DNA of 13,436 bases from the NCBI GenBank assembly GCA_036507695.1, contig DATCIR010000144.1:1-13436 (forward strand), written 5' to 3'. Every line of letters starts with the position of its first letter. Position 1 is the stretch's first letter. The stretch is from JAKEGK01 sp036507695 (GTDB lineage: Bacteria > Pseudomonadota > Gammaproteobacteria > SZUA-152). The position numbers were made by a program, and so were the translations under genes. The notes under the pieces are model-generated. The model searched no databases. It worked only from the letters and a program-made list of their open reading frames with translations, and was not told where the DNA came from. Below are positions 13,246 through 13,436 of the stretch, in pieces.

Positions 13246-13436
13246 GTAACTACTCACCCCATGTGCAGCATAGGTTAAAGCGGTGCTGGTGTCTCCTGCC
13301 GGGGGCGTCTGCGGCCAGGGATGGCCGCAGTCGACGGATTCGCCGGGAGCGAATCCGGTCGCACGCAGTGCGCCCGCAGGGTGTGGGCCAGGGATGGCCC
13401 ACAACAACCTACAGGGACGTACTTGTGGCGTCCCCC
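13246..13436. mobile_element. MITE-like element, copy 2 (longer variant, cut by window end)
   Basis: It begins with the same GTAACTACTCACCCC end (13246-13260) and follows copy 1 with few changes as far as CAGTCGA, then carries about 72 extra bases (about 13335-13406) before rejoining copy 1 at CCTACAGGGACGTACTTGTG. The extra part is made of hairpins: CGGATTCG-7-CGAATCCG, CGCAC-GCA-GTGCG, and TGTGGGCC-AGGGAT-GGCCCACA, the last repeating the AGGGAT loop of the shared hairpin. The right inverted repeat lies beyond the window. The left flank is ATTTTAGT, so the same eight bases should follow the right end. Same orientation as copy 1, and again just upstream of a minus-strand gene. Confidence 0.85.

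Noticed and set aside
13210..13407. Minus-strand frame of 65 codons at the right edge
   Set aside because: It runs through the MITE-like element, whose other copy has no equivalent frame; non-coding.

Overview
The window reads as chromosomal DNA of a gammaproteobacterium. ValRS is collinear with the E. coli protein over its whole visible length, and an OmpW porin-like protein, an FNR-type operator and Shine-Dalgarno-led genes fit that assignment. The genus cannot be named from the sequence.

Layout: (1) 1-2746 (+), valS, entering from the left edge and broken near its end by an in-frame TAG at 2444-2446; the conserved C-terminal coiled-coil arm continues in the same frame to a second TAG at 2744-2746. 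(2) 3021-4226 (+), an unusual HPt to HD-GYP protein with a repeat-built linker and a possible frameshift at its 3' end. (3) 4341-8111 (-), a signalling block: REC-HisKA-HATPase kinase (6888-8111), Rcp1/CheY-like single-domain receiver (6101-6538) and REC-GGDEF-EAL protein (4341-6071). Together with the convergent HPt/HD-GYP gene it holds every part of a phosphorelay (one kinase His, three receiver Asp, one HPt His) plus cyclic-di-GMP making and breaking domains. (4) 8326-9573 (-), a UMF1/Atg22-like MFS transporter. (5) 9604-9762, a 159-bp MITE-like element with terminal inverted repeats and a perfect 8-bp target duplication, abutting a 15-bp tandem repeat. (6) 10148-11092 (+), an envelope PDZ protein, convergent with (7) 11225-11902 (-), an OmpW-family protein with a consensus FNR box and well-spaced -10 upstream. 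(8) 12245-12529 (-), a small membrane protein, and 12687-13178 (-), a YkuD L,D-transpeptidase. (9) 13246-13436, a second, longer copy of the MITE-like element, cut by the window end.

The signalling block is the functional centre: the kinase may feed phosphoryl groups through the single receiver and the HPt to the receivers, setting cyclic-di-GMP levels through GGDEF, EAL and HD-GYP outputs. This is inference from domain content. The right third is envelope genes lying between two same-orientation copies of the mobile repeat. The most noteworthy items are the interrupted valS, the HPt/HD-GYP architecture with missing conserved residues, and the modular, nested-hairpin MITE family.
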